A DNA stretch of 64,000 nucleotides. Origin: Cotesia glomerata. Taxonomy: Eukaryota; Arthropoda; Insecta; Hymenoptera; Braconidae. The first letter of the stretch is position 1; every line of letters starts with the position of its first letter. Positions 52,871-63,736 of the stretch are shown piece after piece. The position numbers and the translations under genes are program-made. The stretch lies in contig NC_058159.1 in NCBI RefSeq assembly GCF_020080835.1, positions 9,300,001 through 9,364,000 of the forward strand. The letters are read 5' to 3'. The notes beneath the pieces were generated by a model. The model was not told the DNA's origin, searched no databases, and was given only the letters and a program-made list of their open reading frames with translations.

Positions 52871-54420
52871 TTACTTTACTTTTTAATCTTTTCATTAACC
52901 GTTTTATAAAAAATATTAGTGACAATAAAAGAATTCGAGCCAAACTCGTAGGGAAAGTTTACTTGGAAAGAGTAAATCTATTGAATGTTTGATATACAGT
53001 TACGGGTTATCATCGACTTCAATACTGAACTTTGTGACTAAAAAGAAAGGTACTTCGTTAAATATATCCATCGATATGTTGTAAGATGCTTTTGTATAAA
53101 AGAATCCATTAATCTATTTAAAAAAATGCTTGTAAATTAGTAAAAGCTTGAAAATTAATAACAGTAAGTTATTCGATTTCCCGTTCTTAATCTCAAGACG
53201 TAGAACGATTCCGGTAAATCTAGTGGGCACCGGGATGGCTCATCAAGACAAAGATGCGAGGGTCTTGAGAATAATCGACAAAATATTTTGCAAAACATTC
53301 GAAGAAAATGCGGAAAGGATAAAAAGAAGCAAAATAGGTAGATTGTAAGAAAATCCTTCCTGAAATAAAAACAGAAAGAGAATCGATTTGGAAAGTTATC
53401 GCTTTAGAGTTTCACGAGTTGCACGTAACTTGCTGGTAACGACCACACTTCCTTGACGAAGCGGAAGACGACCAAGTATGGAAGTCTCTCTTTCAGTGAC
53501 TCCCTCGGTAGTCGGATCGTACGGAAACTCAACGGGTGGACATTTGGAAAGATTGCTCGTAACCTTGTTATTCGCGGCGGGGATCAAAACTATTGGCAAA
53601 GTGACTTAAAAGTCACCCTGAGAACGAAATGCAACCTTCCTACCGTAGGGCATATCTGACTTGATTACATTACCTAAAAACTTTTTGCGCGGACAAAGAA
53701 AGAGATCGAGAAAAAGACATGAAAAATTTTATATCCACGATAAAAGTAGGGCGGATTTCAATCCTAACACTCTCCTATTTGTCTAGAAATATTGACGTCA
53801 ATTAATAAATCGTATTAAAATGGAAATTGATTTAGTGATTGATTGAACTACGAACCAATAACAGAAAAGCTTATGAAATAAGTAAAGAAAATGATTTTTA
53901 TTTCAAAACTTAACACCTCGAAGTTAACTCTTTAATTATATTTTCAATACAAGATAGTAATGATTAAAATCATGATGATAATGATTACTATTATGCCAGT
54001 GTTCTGGAATTCACTATAATTTGATGATAATTAATATCTGAGCGTGCATATTATTGTTACAAACTTATCCACGCTAAATCATGAAGAACCTTATGAAGGC
54101 CACATAACTATAAGTGGTATAGATTTATTTATTACTTTAAAATTTATAATTATTGCTTAATTACTTACACAGTGAAAAATATTGAGTAAAATCAATACAA
54201 TTTTTGTGTTCAATACGGTTGAAGCAAAATTTTTGTTGAAATTAAATGACAAAGTAACACACTTTATGTTATTTTAACACAAAAAATTTTCAACACAGAC
54301 CGTATTCAAGACAAATACACAATGTTCTTTACTGTGTATAATAATACATATATTTACGATAAGTAATTAAAAATATATTGAAATATTCAAAATACTGGTT
54401 GGTATTTAAATTATATTAAT
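52871..54420. other. AT-rich DNA with a GC-richer island at about 53,150-53,680
   Basis: Inside the island both strands carry open frames: plus 53,148-53,348 (ending GTGMAHQDKDARVLRIIDKI and FEENAERIKRSKIGRL), plus 53,453-53,659, and minus 53,599-53,396 (SKCPPVEFPYDPTTEG, LPLRQGSVVVTSKLRATRET). The minus frame has balanced third positions and reads most like protein. None is recognised. It could be an old gene fragment or a transferred piece; compositional contrast is the only support. Confidence 0.3.
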
Positions 54421-55735
54421 AGGGGAACCTGGGGCATGAAGGCCTCCCTGGGGCACGACGGCCCCCATAAAAAATTAGGTAAAAATTTTTTTTTTTAATT
54501 TCTCTCAAGTTACGACCTCTGTAATGTTTTTATGATATTTTGGGCCAATATGTGATATGTGGTGTGACGTTCCAGCTAAAATTATTATTAAATATTAGTG
54601 ATTCGCGATAAGTAAAATTCGCGGAATCACGCATGTAGAGATTGCTTGCTTCGCTGGTGGCGAAGCAACGGCAATCTCAGCTGATAAGAAGTCGTTGCGA
54701 CTCGGAGTTAGCCTAAACAGCCGCGTCAGCGTGTAACCCGGGTCTCGACGACGTTCTCTGAGTGTAACTTGAGATCTAACAATGGCTGAGAAATTATTGT
54801 ATCATTTTTCATACAGACTGAAGGAGTCAGTCTTTGACGAGATTTTATAGAACACGGAGCTCCGCTCCGTTGTCTTGGCTCCGCCATAATTATATATATT
54901 AAATAAACGTAACTAATTTTAACCACTGAACTTAATCATTGACGGGATAGGGGGAACACCCGCAGGGCGTTCCACCCTGTCCAATACCTATTGAGGAGAG
55001 CCTTTTGGTTGTTCTCTCTCCTTCCCATTATCACTTAGTTACCTATCCTCCGATTCGTCACCAATCAGTATCAAGATTCGCGAGTGGTCATTGCCATCAC
55101 CTTCGGAGGATTTTCCAAGAGGTGCCAAAGGGACCCCTCATTTTATTAGGGAAATACCACCAGTGATAACGATCAATAATTTCTATATTATTATTATAAG
55201 AAAATTATCGTAGTAGAAATGCTTATTATGTGACGGTGCGCCTGGAGTCTATAGACTTCCTAAAGTCACCAACCTGAGTTATTTTAAATTAAATACCCAA
55301 AATTTGAGAACGTCACAGTGGGGCATAATGGACCACTCGAAAAAAAAATTGTAACGAAAAAAAAGTTTCGTTTTTTTTTAATTGTGATAAATTTGTGGTA
55401 AAATGATTCAGAAAAAATTTAATTGAACTGAAAAATTTTACAAAAAATTGAGTCATACAGGGGAGAATGGTACACGACAGTCCCTGGCATAACGACCCCT
55501 CTCATAAATTAGGTAAAAATTTTTTTTTCCATTTTCCGTCAAGTTATGACCTTTATGATGTTTTTATGATATTTCAGGCCAGTCTGTGATACGTGGGGCA
55601 TAATGGATCACTCGAAAAAAAATGACAAATTTAAAGAATTCATTATTTTAGGCTTTTTCAGGTCAATGAATCAGAATGAATTTAATTAAACTGAAAAATT
55701 TAATGAAAAGTTGAATTATATAGCTTATAAAAAAT
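54421..55735 (+). repeat. Tandemly duplicated roughly 280-bp repeat (GGGGCATAATGG), first copy split by a solo LTR
   Basis: Unit 1 is 54,421-54,562 plus 55,318-55,455; unit 2 is 55,456-55,735. Both read AGGGGA(A/G), CCTGGGGCA or CCCTGGCATAACGACCCC, TAAATTAGGTAAAAATTTTT, CAAGTTA(C/T)GACCT, TTTTTATGATATTT, GTGGGGCATAATGGA, CACTCGAAAAAAAA and AACTGAAAAATTT in the same order. Origin unknown. Confidence 0.7.
54563..55317 (+). mobile_element. Probable solo LTR (755 bp) with 4-bp target duplication GTGG
   Basis: The segment starts TGTGACGTTC and ends GAACGTCACA and is flanked by GTGG on both sides (54,559-54,562 and 55,318-55,321). The sister repeat unit at about 55,592 shows the uninterrupted site. 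TG...CA ends and a 4-bp duplication fit a Ty3/Gypsy-type LTR, and AATAAA-like signals occur at about 54,900. The perfect 10-bp inverted ends are longer than usual for an LTR, so a DNA element cannot be excluded. No internal coding region is left. Confidence 0.6.
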
Positions 55736-56871
55736 TGAAAACACAAACTTTTGAAATTAAAATAGTAATAATTATATTATTAATTATTGATCACGGTATA
55801 CTCTGCACCAGACAGAAAGCTAATCTCAAAAATTTATTTGAATTCCTCCAAGGATGTCTTACTTTACGCAATTCATATTTCTAATTTTGACTTGATAAAA
55901 ATATAAAAAAAAAAGGTCTTGTTCAAGATATTGCGTATTTTAAAAGCTCAACCTGAAAACTCAACCTCCCAGTCAGCATCCAAGTCAGAAAGATTTCAGT
56001 ATGAAGTCTTTTAAAAAACTTCTTATAGAAGTCCTAATGTGACGTCTTAAGGAGCTCTTTTTTACGAGGTCAGAACTAAGAGCTCTTAATGAACTCATAA
56101 GTTTGGAGTCAATTTTCTGACATCTAACTGAGTCCCTTTTTTGGACTTCTTTTTGAGTTGCGTATAATGAGCTTATAGACATTATAAACAAAAACACAAA
56201 TTTCTTTTTAATATAAAGCTGTCAAAATCTTATTCATTTTTCATTTATTACTTTCCTGATTGAGAAATTAAATTGAAAATGATTAAAAATAATTCGAATT
56301 AAATGATTTAAAACAATTTGAACAGATTAATATATAGATATACACTTGGCATAGGTTAACTCATTTCTCTTAATCCAGGTTAATTAAATTTTTCAAAAAT
56401 TTTAATTTATATTATGAAGTAATAGGCAATAATGTTAAAATCTGGTTCGTAATCAAACTAATTTAGATAAAATAATAAAATTGGATTCTAATCTGAAGAA
56501 ATTATGTGAACTTTCTACATTTAAGGAGTACTTTGCATGCATCAATTTTAAACATTTTATTCGAATTTAACGATATCTTATAACTATATACTTATTAATT
56601 ATTGTTGAATTTTTAATATTCATTAATTTATCTATTAGATTTTATATTGTGAAAAGTAAACAAAATTTATATAGACTATTTAAAAAAATATTAGAGGTAG
56701 ACTTTTGAATATTTTTTAGTGTATAAATATTCGTAAAAGTTACTTTTTCTCTATCGATACACAGTATCAAATAGAATAAATAATATAGACAATGATCGCA
56801 ACATTTCATCACTATATAAACTTAGCTTATAAGAATAATGAGATGTGTAACGACATATCGTTTAAACAGCG

Positions 56872-56925
56872 TAGGGGGTTAGGTATCGATCTAGCACGCG
56901 CGCGACTCGGGTTCGAATCTTAGTT
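56872..56925 (+). repeat. tRNA-like SINE relic
   Basis: TAGGGGGTTAGG resembles an A box and GGTTCGAATC (56,910-56,919) is a perfect B box, 26 bp apart. The T stem does not pair well, so this is a retroposon relic, not a tRNA gene. Confidence 0.4.
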
Positions 56926-57047
56926 ACGGCAATTGCGATTTTCACTTTCTCTCTTTAAACCGACAATATTAGGTCCAACTAAAATAATAAACATTCGAAA
57001 TCAGCATCGGTGCTTCATGAAACTCTGAATTATTTTTCATAATTTAC

Positions 57048-57093
<46 letters not shown>
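57048..57093. repeat. (TTA)n microsatellite
   Basis: About fourteen ATT/TTA units with an interruption at the right end. Confidence 0.85.
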
Positions 57094-57347
57094 ATTATTT
57101 TTGTTGTGTTCTTATTATTGTTATCATTATAATAGCGTATAGAGATAAAAAAATCATTCATTTGTGCGAGTTCAGAAAAAAGAGCTCTTTAAGAGCTCGT
57201 TTTGATGAGTTTTTAAAGTCTACAATAAGTGGCGCATTCGACCTCTTCAGAAGGTCTTAAAGACATCTTTTAGACGTAGACTCTGACGTCCAAATCAGAA
57301 ATCTGAGCTCATTTGGAATAACTTAATACGTCATTTTGCTATCTGGG

Positions 57348-58580
57348 CTGTGATTTCAATCAATGTAAACTAATGTAACCAATTTATTGCTAAATAACAT
57401 CTATATTTTTTCATATTTTTTCTTGTACGTGGGTTTAAAACCTCTGAGTGCAATAAAAGAAATTAATTATATTTTTAACTATTATTTATTTAAAACTAAC
57501 ACCGGCACACAAAAAAAAAAAAGTTGTCGGTACACCGGGTGCCACCTATCTACGGGCATGTTTTTCGACCAGCTGAACACGAATTTCAAGTCAGTTTAGG
57601 CCGTCCAGCCTTCAATTTCGAGTAAATTGCAAAAAACCCCAAAAAATAGCGAAAATTCGATGTTTTGGCAAGAAAAAAATTTTGAGATCTAAAGCAAGAA
57701 TATAACGTGTTCGTGCGTCCCCTTCTACTATTTTTCAAGCCCCTTCTCTACAAACCAGACGATAGCTCTCTCACTTAAAGAAGAAGGACAATTGAAATTG
57801 GGAGTAGGAATTCAAGGTCGACCGTTAAAGGGTTAATACTTTATTTTCGTTTATTTATTTATTTATGTGTTTTTTATTCTTAATTTTTAGTTTCAGGATT
57901 TAATTATCGTGCAATTAATTGTGTTAATTAATTAACCCGCCCGCTCGTGTTTCCGTATTTTCGAATGAGGATCAAGAAAAACAGTACACAACCCACGGCC
58001 AAAAAGTTGGATGCTCTAACGCATGGAATATACTGTTCAAAATATTTCGCAGCGCTAAATTTCATTCTGAAGTTGCCCGACAAAGCGATTTTTTCATTAG
58101 AGTAATGTCAAACATCGATTAACTTTTATTGAATTCTAGGCACGGTTAAAATAGAATGACAATGAAAAGATTTTTTTGTTTCAGATTCAAAAACTCCGAA
58201 GCTTCGGGTCATTCACTAAACTTTTTCCTCTCGGCCATTTTTCTTTTCTTTTTAGTATCTCTTTAGTTGTGTTGCGTAGAAATAAAAGAATGCCTTCTAG
58301 AAATTTCCTGTAAGCTAAAAGTTTCACCTTCCGGCAAATTTTGTCGACTTGTATTTATTCTACCACAATGGCTGCAGGGGATTGAAACCATTAGAATTAA
58401 AAACAATGATAAAGTAAAATAAAAGGACAAGCTGGGAATCGATGGTCCGATCCTAATATTTTTTCAAGTTATTCTTTACACTTATAGTTGAGACTCAAAA
58501 AACTCATGCAAAAAGGACACAAAGTGTGTTAAAAAGAGGTGACAAAAATTAATTTACAATAAAAACGAATGTCTACTATA
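57348..58580. other. AT-rich non-coding DNA
   Basis: No gene I can support. A patch at 57,530-57,610 and another at 57,940-58,080 are less AT-rich but show no frame of note. Confidence 0.35.
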
Positions 58581-58813
58581 CACTGATAAAAAAATTGACT
58601 TGACTCAAGAGCCAAACTTTTGAACCAAGAATTCCATATTGAAGAAAATGATTTTCTTGAGTTAAGAGAATAAATTCTTGAAACATGAAAACTTTCTTAG
58701 ACCAAGAATAATTGCTTAGCTCAAGAATTTATTCTCTTAACTCAAGAAAATCATTTTCTTAAAAATGGTATTCTTGGTTCAAGAGTTTGGCTCTTAAATC
58801 AAGTCAATTTTTA

Positions 58814-58963
58814 ACTTCCCGCTAAAAATCTCAGATTTTAAAAAATCGGGAAGTTATTGTTTTCACCCCGTTTTGCAAAAATCGAGTTTTCATCAGATCT
58901 CGACGTTTGAAGGTCACAGGAAGCTTCCCTGACTATCCCCGCGAGGTTGTCACTATGTCTGTA

Positions 58964-59054
<91 letters not shown>

Positions 59055-60074
59055 GTATGTGAATTACTTATAACTTTTGAACGGTTGAACCGATTTCATC
59101 GCGGTTGGTGCCATTCGAAAGGGCTTTGCCAAACTTAGATTTCCTGAGAATTTGAACCGATTCGGACCGATAGATTTTGAGAAATTTTGAAAAATCTCAA
59201 AAAAAATTAGAAAAAAATCATTTTTGAAAGTGGTTTTTTTGGAATATCTTTTAAACGGCTCGATCGATCAATTTCAAAAACTAATCAGCTCTTAACGTCA
59301 AAAAACCACGCCGATCGGCGCTAATCCGGTCAAAATCGGTTGATTCGTTCGAGAGATAGCGTGAACGAAATAAAACCGAAAAAAACCGAAAAAACTGTTT
59401 TTTTCACATAACTTCGTCATTTCTTCTCGGATCGTTTTTGATGATATAGAATAATTTCAGAGGTTAAAAAACCGCGTCGATTGCCGCCAAAAACGTGGAA
59501 ATCGGTTGATTAGTTCGAGAGATATCCTCGACGAAATATTTGGAAATAAGGATTTTTTCAACATAACTTCGACATTTTTTGGAATAACTTTCAAACAGCT
59601 CTACCGATCGATTCCAAAAACTAATCAGCTCTTAACATCATAAAACCACGTCGATTGCCACCAAGCTGGTCAAAATCGGTTGATTCGTTTGAGAGATATC
59701 GTGAACGAAAGAAAACCGAAAAAAGTGTTTTTTCAGAGTTACTCCGAAATTTCTAGTTTGACCAATTGAAACTTAGAAATTATTTATAAGGCTTAAAAAA
59801 CTACGTAGAATGCCGCCAACCGCGTAAAAATCGGTTCATTCATTCAAAAGTTATTGCGGTATGAACATTCAAAAAATAGTGTTCCATGAAACTTCTATCA
59901 GACTTTTGAGCTCAAAGAGCTCAAAAGCATAGAAAAGGTATCTTTTTGAGCTCGGAGAGCTTAAAACAACACACAGATTGTACTTTTGAGCTCGAAGAGC
60001 TCAAAAAAGCGGCCAGGTATTAACGGAATTAGCGGGAAGTTGCAGGGATGGCCTTTAGGGTCAACCGTTTTCCT
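58814..60074 (+). repeat. AACTTCCCGC-family repeat E, the most complete copy
   Basis: Order: AACTTCCCGCTAA start; inner CGGGAAGTTATT; TTTTCACCCCGTTTTGCAAA; CAGATCTCGACG; CTATGTCTGTATG; (TG)n (58,968-59,052); AACTTTTGAACGGTTGAACC; repeated AAATCGGTTGATTCGTT blocks with GAGAGATA; three GAGCTC palindromes (59,905-60,006); TTAGCGGGAAGTTGCAGGG; AGGGTCAACCGTTTTCCT. AACTTCCCGCTAA at the start is inverse to TTAGCGGGAAGTT near the end, about 45 bp short of the terminus. No coding frame. Superfamily unknown. Confidence 0.85.
58968..59052. repeat. (TG)n microsatellite inside repeat E
   Basis: About 42 uninterrupted TG units, at the same relative position as in copies C and D. Confidence 0.9.
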
Positions 60075-60204
60075 AATTTTTTTATCAGTGCATGTATAGG
60101 ATTGAAATGGCAGTAAAGTAACGTATAACATCGTAAATAATAATTATTGATAATTCCAATCTTGAGAAAAAAAATGAATAAAATAATAATAACAATAATA
60201 AAGG

Positions 60205-60275
60205 CTGGCAATAGCCTAGTCGGCTCGGTGCCCGTTTTTCGAAAGAGTGGGACCCGGGTTCGATTCAAAAAAATA
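60205..60275 (+). repeat. tRNA-derived SINE-like unit, plus strand
   Basis: A box TAGCCTAGTCGG (60,212-60,223) and B box GGTTCGATTC (60,257-60,266) are separated by 33 bp as in tRNAs, followed by an A-run. The acceptor stem does not close, so it is a SINE head and not a tRNA gene. Confidence 0.6.
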
Positions 60276-60360
60276 ATTCGGACGGCCCAGACCAGGACTC
60301 GAACCTGGATCTTCTGGTTACGCGCCAAGGGCTCTACCTGTTAAGCTATCCGAGACACTG
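60276..60360 (-). repeat. tRNA-derived SINE-like unit, minus strand
   Basis: On the minus strand A box TAGCTTAACAGG (60,348-60,337) and a perfect B box GGTTCGAGTCC (60,305-60,295) are 31 bp apart. The T arm CCAGG-TTCGAGT-CCTGG pairs fully and the anticodon stem pairs in four of five positions, with CGT at the anticodon position but G in place of U33. The 5' GTCTCGG does not pair with the 3' end, so it is tRNA-derived and non-functional. It faces the plus-strand unit tail to tail. Confidence 0.65.
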
Positions 60361-60579
60361 TCCAGAATTATCATTCAGTCACCTATTAATGGCAAACTCA
60401 ACCATGAATTTTAGTTCTAATATATTAGGATGAATTATTTTTTCAGTTAAATTTACCTTTAATGACAAATTTAGATACGAATTTAAAATTGTTTATGCCT
60501 GGAGGGAATATAGGCTAACGATATTATAAATAATTAGAAGTAAAAATTGTGTAGTAGACTGGATAGCCAATAAATGAAA

Positions 60580-60586
<7 letters not shown>

Positions 60587-60625
<39 letters not shown>
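60587..60625. repeat. (TAA)n microsatellite
   Basis: About thirteen AAT/TAA units. Confidence 0.85.
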
Positions 60626-62505
60626 GCTGTTGTAGTCACTCATGAGGTGTCTTGTTTTAAAATTAAGCAGAAAAGTCCTGGTGATTTACAGAATGAAAAA
60701 TGTTTCCTTTAGAGCCGTGAAAATAGTGGTTTCCGAGTAGAGTGAGTGTTAGCCTTTGGAAAGGGGCTCCTGAAAATGGATTCATACGAGCCTTTCATGC
60801 AGAGTAGCGAATGAACGTCGGTGTTGTAATTAAATTAAAAATTTTAATATTACGCCCAGTAGTGGTGTTCACTCTCATGTTTCTCTTTCACCCTTTATCT
60901 CACCACACATTTTCTCGTTTTCTTTCTCTATCTATCATTTACTCTTTTTCACTCTTTTTCTCGGTCTTTCCCCTGTGTATACACTCGCATTCGCACCCTA
61001 ACTCATTTCAGTTATATATACATGTATATCTCCGTTTTTCTCTCGCTTTTCTTTAACTCATAAGGGTTTTTGCAGAGGCAGAGGCTTCCACGGACGGTTG
61101 AACTCCTGAAAAACCGTAATCGGTAGGTCCACAAGAGCGTAAAAGGGTAATGCACTTTCGAGAGGTGGATATAAGGAGTTTCTTCGTGTAATTCGCAGAG
61201 TAATGAAGCAGATATGCAAAACTACTTGGGACGTTTTTAGTTTTTTCTCTTTCTACTATACTTTACTCTCACTTTTTTAATTTTTTAGGTTTTTTCTTTC
61301 GTCCACTCCTAACTCTGGCTCAACCTTCGCCTCCACTCTCCTGCCAACTGTTAAATAAAAGCCGTCTAGAAAGAAGGAGGAGAGGTTAACGATTTGCATA
61401 TTTAATTCCACTTGCTCTTTTCGTGCAGCTCGATTTGACTAATTATTCTTTATATTATTGTGCACGTACCTTTTAACCCTGTTCAAACTATAACCACAGA
61501 AACAACTCTTAATTTTCATGAAGAAATTACCTTGAGATTTAGATTTTATTTTTTACTTTTTTTCATCTAAAAGACTCATTGTTTTTTTTTTTATTTTTTT
61601 TTGTAAAGAAATAAAAAAAACTTTTATGAATAACTGATGAAATGTATATAATCAAGTTTTAAAAACTTTTGTATACACAATGACGAATAATAAAAAATTA
61701 AAACTTGGCCAATAAAACATAACAGTGTCTTAAGAAATTAGAAGATAACTTAAAAATTTATTCATAACTCAATTCTTGTTCTTATTTCTTCTTTGGAAAA
61801 TAGTTTTCTTTCGGTCTTGTTTTTCGCTCAATTTCCTTTGTCTTATTAGAGATTTTTAAAACACACCAGACAAGATTTAGTCTTTCTACAATATACTCTC
61901 GTGTATATATTTATACCGAAAAGTCACGAGAGAAGTTGATGATAAGGTAAGGTAAAAAAAGTAAGTAGAAGAGTTTTAGGATAGTATGCCAGGAAAAAAG
62001 TTTTCTGTATTCAGGCATCTTCAACGTACCATTTTCGGGCTCGCTGTCATTATATAAAACTCTTAAACTCTATATAAACTTTTATCGCTACCCTATAGCT
62101 AACTTATAACTATATATCTGTATAAACTCGTAAAATGTGAGAAAAAAACCTAAATAAAATTTACAAAATTAAGTAATAATTATAAAAGTTTTAAATTTTA
62201 ACAGTAAAAAGAAGATAAACTTTTAATTGATAACTTTAACTTATCCATCATCAACAAGTTAAACAAATCCAATCCCTTTTTTTACTTTTCTCTCATTCTC
62301 ATCTCATTCCAAAACTTTGCAATAATTTGAGCGTATAATGAAAATCCTCATTCTCATCCTCATCGTTATCCTCATGAATAACTCCGAGTGATAATGATAA
62401 TTCATGGCGTACCATATATGTAGAAGATAAAATCCGTCGATGTAATAATGAGTAATGATTAATGACAGACTTTGCCCACAAAATTAAAGATAATATGAAC
62501 AGTCA
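60626..62505. other. AT-rich DNA with pyrimidine-rich stretches
   Basis: No firm gene. At 61,076-61,122 (+) a strong pyrimidine tract and TTTTTGCAG acceptor precede an open 47-nt stretch (RQRLPRTVELLKNRN) ending at a GTAGGT donor, a possible micro-exon. Other sequence is AT-rich with TCTC-rich runs (60,870-61,060). Confidence 0.25.
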
Positions 62506-62643
62506 TCAGTGATCTGGTGAACAAATATCCGGTGTAGAATCCTCCGATTTACTTATTTGAGCAGCAATGTGCTGGTGCGGTGAATTTTCGACTTCTCGGG
62601 CTAGTAGTGTAAAGGCATCGACATTAATTTTCCCGCTTACCAC
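62506..62643 (-). CDS. Possible terminal coding exon, 45 codons, unrecognised
   Basis: On the minus strand a frame open after an AG at about 62,644 reads INVDAFTLLAREVENSPHQH and then IAAQISKSEDSTPDICSPDH before TGA (62,508-62,506). The acidic, Ser/Pro-rich C-terminal style and balanced codons look like a real protein tail. The acceptor site lacks a good pyrimidine tract, and no upstream exon could be placed, so this remains a candidate only. Confidence 0.3.
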   Translation of the reverse strand: MVSGKINVDAFTLLAREVENSPHQHIAAQISKSEDSTPDICSPDH

Positions 62644-63621
62644 CTACTTGGTATCTTCAGCCGTACGAATTACGACAGAGAAGAATAAGGGTGTGTAGGA
62701 TGACCCCGTTGCCGTAATCCTGTAGTATAATCCCGGCAATATCTTTTCCTTACCCCCACGGGTCTGTCCGGACCACGATGTGACCTACCAAACGGTTTTA
62801 CCTGGGTCAACCCTCCTAGGGGCATTACATTACAGTGAAATTCCATTTATCATGGCAGAGCTTGAAAACAGGTGGAACGGAAAAACTCCGCCGAACATCT
62901 AAATTATACGAACTACTACTTGCCATAGGGATAAAACTGCACTAGAAGGGCACTGGACAATCCTCGTCGCATTTTTATGTCTCCCCAAACATATAATGTA
63001 TCCAACATTCACTTTTTTTAAGATCATTTTTAATCTAGCAATAAAATAATATAATATCGTGTTTTATTTTTCTTTTATATCTTCTGTTTTGACATTCAGC
63101 TTTACGGATGAAAATGATAATAATAATAATAATAACGTATGTTTTTTTTCATTTGATTCGATGTAAAAATAGAAAATGCAAACTTGTTTCAATAAAAAAC
63201 TTTAGCATTTTGACGTTTGGCTTAAATTTTTATATGTAAATTGGAAAGTCGCCAATCCTTAATTCTCTAGTCCAAGTACATATAACATGTAAGTTTATAT
63301 TTTATTAAATTTTTTAAATAAGATACTTGTAAGTTTTGTGAATTTTCGGGTGCCAAGACAAATATTGAATCGATATGCATATAGATAGCTAGATAGATAT
63401 ATCGATACATACACGAGAAAAATTTACAATTCTCGTTGTAGTGTAAATGATTGTAGGTGTAAAAAATGTTTTTTACTGTGCTTAGTTTTATAAAATATCA
63501 ATAATTATTTTTAATTATTTAGTTTAAATATCAATACAATAAATACTATATCAAAGCAACAAGAACATTTTTTTTAAGTTTCAAATCTAAGTTTCAGTTA
63601 AAATATTTGAGTAAACAATGA
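62644..63621. other. Non-coding DNA, first part less AT-rich
   Basis: 62,650-62,990 has balanced composition (for example CCCCACGGGTCTGTCCGGAC and GGGTCAACCCTCCTAGGGGC) but stops occur in all frames I tried. The rest is AT-rich. Confidence 0.3.
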
Positions 63622-63736
63622 AATAGTACATTAAGATACGAGTGGCTTAAATGATCGATTAAGACACGGCGTGAAGTTAGCTAACACGCCGTGAATGATC
63701 GCTCATTTAAGCCACGAGTATCTTACACTATTTTGT
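63622..63736. repeat. 115-bp palindrome
   Basis: AATAGTACATTAAGATACGA, GTGGCTTAAATGATCG and ACACGGCGTG on the left are mirrored by CACGCCGTG, CGATCGCTCATTTAAGCCAC-like sequence and GAGTATCTTACACTATTTT on the right, around a short centre GAAGTTAGCTAA. Likely the core of a foldback element. Confidence 0.65.

Larger units (their letters stand above)
55968..57347. mobile_element. TIR element with CCCAGNNAGCA ends
   Basis: Left CCCAGTCAGCATCCAAG and right CATTTTGCTATCTGGG are inverse in 11 positions with two mismatches. Subterminal stretches on both sides carry AAGTCT, GACGTC and AGAGCTCTT motifs (for example AAGAGCTCTTTAAGAGCTCG at the right and AAGGAGCTCTTTTTTACGAG at the left) in inverse order. 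The interior includes a tRNA-like relic and a (TTA)n run. Non-coding. Confidence 0.5.
58581..60090. mobile_element. MITE with CACTGATAAAAAAATT ends, interrupted by AACTTCCCGC repeat E
   Basis: The left part 58,581-58,813 is itself strongly palindromic (CTTGACTCAAGAGCCAAAC, TTTTCTTGAGTTAAGAG and their inverse). The right terminus TTTATCAGTG is found only at 60,081-60,090, after the inserted repeat. Without the insertion the MITE would be about 240 bp, the size of its relative at 50,405-50,643. TA precedes the left end; the right flank is CA. Confidence 0.75.

Noticed and set aside
60276..60360. Functional tRNA gene on the minus strand
   Set aside because: The acceptor stem does not pair, U33 is replaced and a second tRNA-like unit overlaps the tail; it is better explained as a SINE.
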